Below, in pieces: positions 7,975 to 8,775 of a DNA stretch of 8,775 nucleotides. The DNA comes from JANOBJ01 sp031411575 (GTDB lineage Bacteria > Pseudomonadota > Gammaproteobacteria > Burkholderiales > Burkholderiaceae_C). The notes beneath the pieces were generated by a model. The model saw only the letters and a list, made by a program, of their open reading frames with translations, searched no databases and was not told the origin of the DNA. A program made the position numbers and the translations under genes. Within the stretch, counting starts at the first letter, position 1; every line of letters begins with the position of its first letter. Location of the stretch: contig JANOBJ010000140.1 in the NCBI GenBank assembly GCA_031411575.1, positions 1 to 8,775 on the forward strand, written 5' to 3'.

Positions 7975-8142
7975 CTATTTGCCGCCGCGCGACAGCCAGA
8001 CGGCCGCCGCCGCCAACGCGGCCACCACCACGAAGCCCCAGGTGTCCGAAGCGTGCCAGTGAAGCGGCGCCATGCCGTGGCCGTCGTGTGCGAGCGCCGT
8101 GTGCACGATGAACAGGGGAATCAGGTATGCTATTAATTTCAT
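7975..8142 (-). CDS. Small His-rich, signal-peptide and membrane-anchored protein
   Basis: An unrecognised 55-residue gene between ureA and ureB. The protein has three parts. Residues 1-18 (MKLIAYLIPLFIVHTALA) look like a signal peptide with an A-L-A cleavage site. Residues 19-33 (HDGHGMAPLHWHASD) hold four histidines, with His19 predicted at the mature N-terminus. Residues 35-51 (WGFVVVAALAAAAVWLS) form a membrane helix ending in the positive SRGGK. A periplasmic His segment anchored in the inner membrane fits metal or urea/nickel-uptake related work, by analogy with HupE/UreJ-type proteins that accompany ureases; this is inference. The ATG at 8142 is fixed by an in-frame TAG nine bases upstream and lies inside the repeat core. 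No ribosome site is visible, so expression may be weak or coupled. The three-part layout makes a chance reading frame unlikely. Confidence 0.72.
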   Translation of the reverse strand: MKLIAYLIPLFIVHTALAHDGHGMAPLHWHASDTWGFVVVAALAAAAVWLSRGGK

Positions 8143-8193
8143 AGCTAACTATGACCAATGGATGCGGACAACGGGCGTATTTTGCTTGAAAAA
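8129..8193 (+). repeat. Interspersed repeat copy A between ureA and the small gene
   Basis: The core GCTATTAATTTCATAGCT (8129-8146) has 5-bp inverted ends (GCTAT/ATAGC). GGAC follows at 8166 and TTTTGCTTGAAAAA ends it at 8193, three bases from the ureA stop. It is markedly AT-richer than its surroundings. Its layout matches copy C at 1876-1939. Read on the minus strand, the core gives ATG AAA TTA ATA GC, the start of the small His-rich gene. Confidence 0.6.
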
Positions 8194-8196
8194 CAC

Positions 8197-8499
8197 TCAA
8201 ACAATGGGTTGGTGGACCGTCACCAGCTTGGTGCCGTCAGGAAAGGTCGCTTCGACCTGGATATCCGGGATCATCTCGGCAATGCCGTCCATCACCTCGG
8301 CCCGCGTGAGCACTGCGCGTCCCTCGCTCATGAGTTGCGCCACGGTCTTGCCATCACGCGCGCCCTCCATCACCGCGGCTGAAATCAGCGCCACCGCTTC
8401 CGGGTAGTTGAGCTTGAGCCCGCGCGCCTTGCGCCGCTCGGCCAGCAGGGCCGCCGTGAAGATCAGCAGCTTGTCTTTTTCGCGGGGGGTGAGTTCCAT
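8197..8499 (-). CDS. ureA: Urease subunit gamma
   Basis: The small structural subunit of urease, and the first gene of the operon. The 100-residue length is exactly typical. The family sequence runs throughout: MELTPREKDKLLIFTAALLA at the N-terminus, LNYPEAVA at 30-37, DGKTVAQLM at 49-57, EVMDGIAEMI at 68-77 and QVEATFPDGTKLVTVHQP at 81-98. The ATG at 8499 is the standard family start, although no clear Shine-Dalgarno precedes it. A sigma-54 type promoter lies 41-56 bases upstream. Downstream, a repeat and the small membrane-protein gene separate it from ureB; in many bacteria the two are adjacent or fused. Confidence 0.97.
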   Translation of the reverse strand: MELTPREKDKLLIFTAALLAERRKARGLKLNYPEAVALISAAVMEGARDGKTVAQLMSEGRAVLTRAEVMDGIAEMIPDIQVEATFPDGTKLVTVHQPIV

Positions 8500-8539
8500 G
8501 GTGCAAGCGTGTCAAAGCGGAGGTGCTGTTTCATTATCC

Positions 8540-8555
8540 AGCAAGGCCGATGCCA
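8540..8555 (-). promoter_or_regulatory. Sigma-54 type promoter for the urease operon
   Basis: On the minus strand the sequence is TGGCATCGGCCTTGCT. It has the sigma-54 (RpoN) layout TGGCAyr-N4-TTGCw, with the invariant GG and GC exactly ten bases apart and a perfect -12 element (TTGCT). Transcription would begin near 8529, giving a leader of about 30 bases before the ureA ATG. This agrees with nitrogen control of urease known in many proteobacteria. No convincing sigma-70 promoter was seen in this gap. Confidence 0.62.
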
Positions 8556-8585
8556 GCCTGCGGGCCGGCCGCCCGGTGGTGCCGG

Positions 8586-8601
8586 TGGCACGGAATCTGC
8601 A
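8586..8601 (+). promoter_or_regulatory. Second, divergent sigma-54 type promoter
   Basis: On the plus strand the sequence is TGGCACGGAATCTGCA. It has a perfect -24 element (TGGCACG), the GG-N10-GC spacing and a -12 CTGC one base off consensus. It points into the truncated divergent gene, with a predicted start near 8612. It lies back to back with the ureA promoter, their -24 elements 30 bases apart. Confidence 0.58.
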
Positions 8602-8611
8602 CCGGAACCCC

Positions 8612-8775
8612 GTGAGCCCCAGCCCCTCCCATACCCCCGTTCTGGACACGCCCCTGCGGGAAGGCGGGCCTGACGCGCCGCAGCGGGTGGTCAAAGTCCG
8701 GCGCGACTACAACAGCTGGGTGGCCAGCGAGACCATGGAAGACTACGCGCTTCGCTTCACGCCACAGCGTTTTCG
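8612..8775 (+). CDS. N-terminus of a probable permease-like membrane sensor (partial)
   Basis: An open frame runs off the window end. The segment VVKVRRDYNSWVASETMEDYALRFTPQRF resembles, from memory, the start of large membrane proteins whose NCS1/cytosine-permease-like transmembrane region is fused to a hybrid histidine kinase; in those the membrane region follows directly. Only about 55 residues are visible, all before any membrane segment, so neither the transporter nor the kinase part can be confirmed. The start is uncertain: GTG 8612 (GGAA a few bases upstream) keeps the LDTPLREGG stretch, whereas GTG 8687 would fit better if transcription starts near 8612. The frame stays open back to 8498, but that would overlap ureA. 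Divergence from ureA with shared sigma-54 type sites suggests a link to nitrogen use. Confidence 0.5.
   Translation, partial: MSPSPSHTPVLDTPLREGGPDAPQRVVKVRRDYNSWVASETMEDYALRFTPQRF

Noticed and set aside
7952..8200. 82-codon minus-strand frame in the ureA-ureB gap
   Set aside because: Its translation is Arg/Gly-rich with no fold-like pattern, and it overlaps both ureA and ureB ends. The 55-codon frame in the same gap has a coherent signal peptide, His segment and membrane helix instead.
8510..8515. TTGACA on the minus strand upstream of ureA as a sigma-70 -35 box
   Set aside because: A -10 at normal spacing would fall inside ureA, and none is present there.
8579..8591. Palindrome GTGCC-GGT-GGCAC as an activator (NtrC) site
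   Set aside because: It has the wrong half-site order and spacing for NtrC, and its right half is the plus-strand -24 element itself.
8512..8694. 60-codon minus-strand frame upstream of ureA, considered as a ureD end
   Set aside because: It shows no UreD/UreH resemblance and covers the promoter region and the start of the divergent gene.

Overview
The window is GC-rich and densely coded, and reads like a chromosome segment of a beta-proteobacterium, most likely family Comamonadaceae (Acidovorax/Polaromonas/Rhodoferax-like). That assignment is an inference from three things: the gene order kinase-phosphatase-rph-rdgB-hemW-tRNA-Ser, the protein wording, and short interspersed repeats that I recall from this group. 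No database search was possible.

Left half (+ strand, 1-3827). The tail of a serine/threonine protein kinase overlaps a PP2C-type phosphatase, giving a kinase/phosphatase pair. A GC-rich hairpin follows. Then comes a tightly packed housekeeping run: rph (RNase PH), rdgB (dITP/XTP pyrophosphatase) and hemW (radical-SAM haem chaperone), joined by start/stop overlaps. A tRNA-Ser(UGA) with encoded CCA closes this half.

Right half (- strand, 8499 down to 3828). This is a urease operon in transcription order ureA, a 55-residue small protein, ureB, ureC, ureE, ureF, ureG. ureA, ureB and ureC encode the nickel enzyme. UreE, UreF and UreG deliver and insert nickel. The fourth usual accessory protein, UreD/UreH, is not in the window. 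The small protein between ureA and ureB has a signal peptide, a histidine-rich segment and a membrane anchor. ureG ends exactly where the convergent tRNA ends. A divergent gene begins at the right edge and is cut off; its N-terminus resembles permease-like membrane sensor kinases.

The points most worth a second look are these. (1) Two back-to-back sigma-54 type promoters lie in the short ureA/divergent-gene gap, one facing each way, which would tie both genes to nitrogen control. (2) The small His-rich membrane protein sits inside the urease operon. (3) A roughly 65-bp interspersed repeat has its AT-rich core supplying the start codon of rdgB on one strand and of the small protein on the other, with a possible third core inside ureF. 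(4) A REP-like inverted pair fills the ureB-ureC gap.
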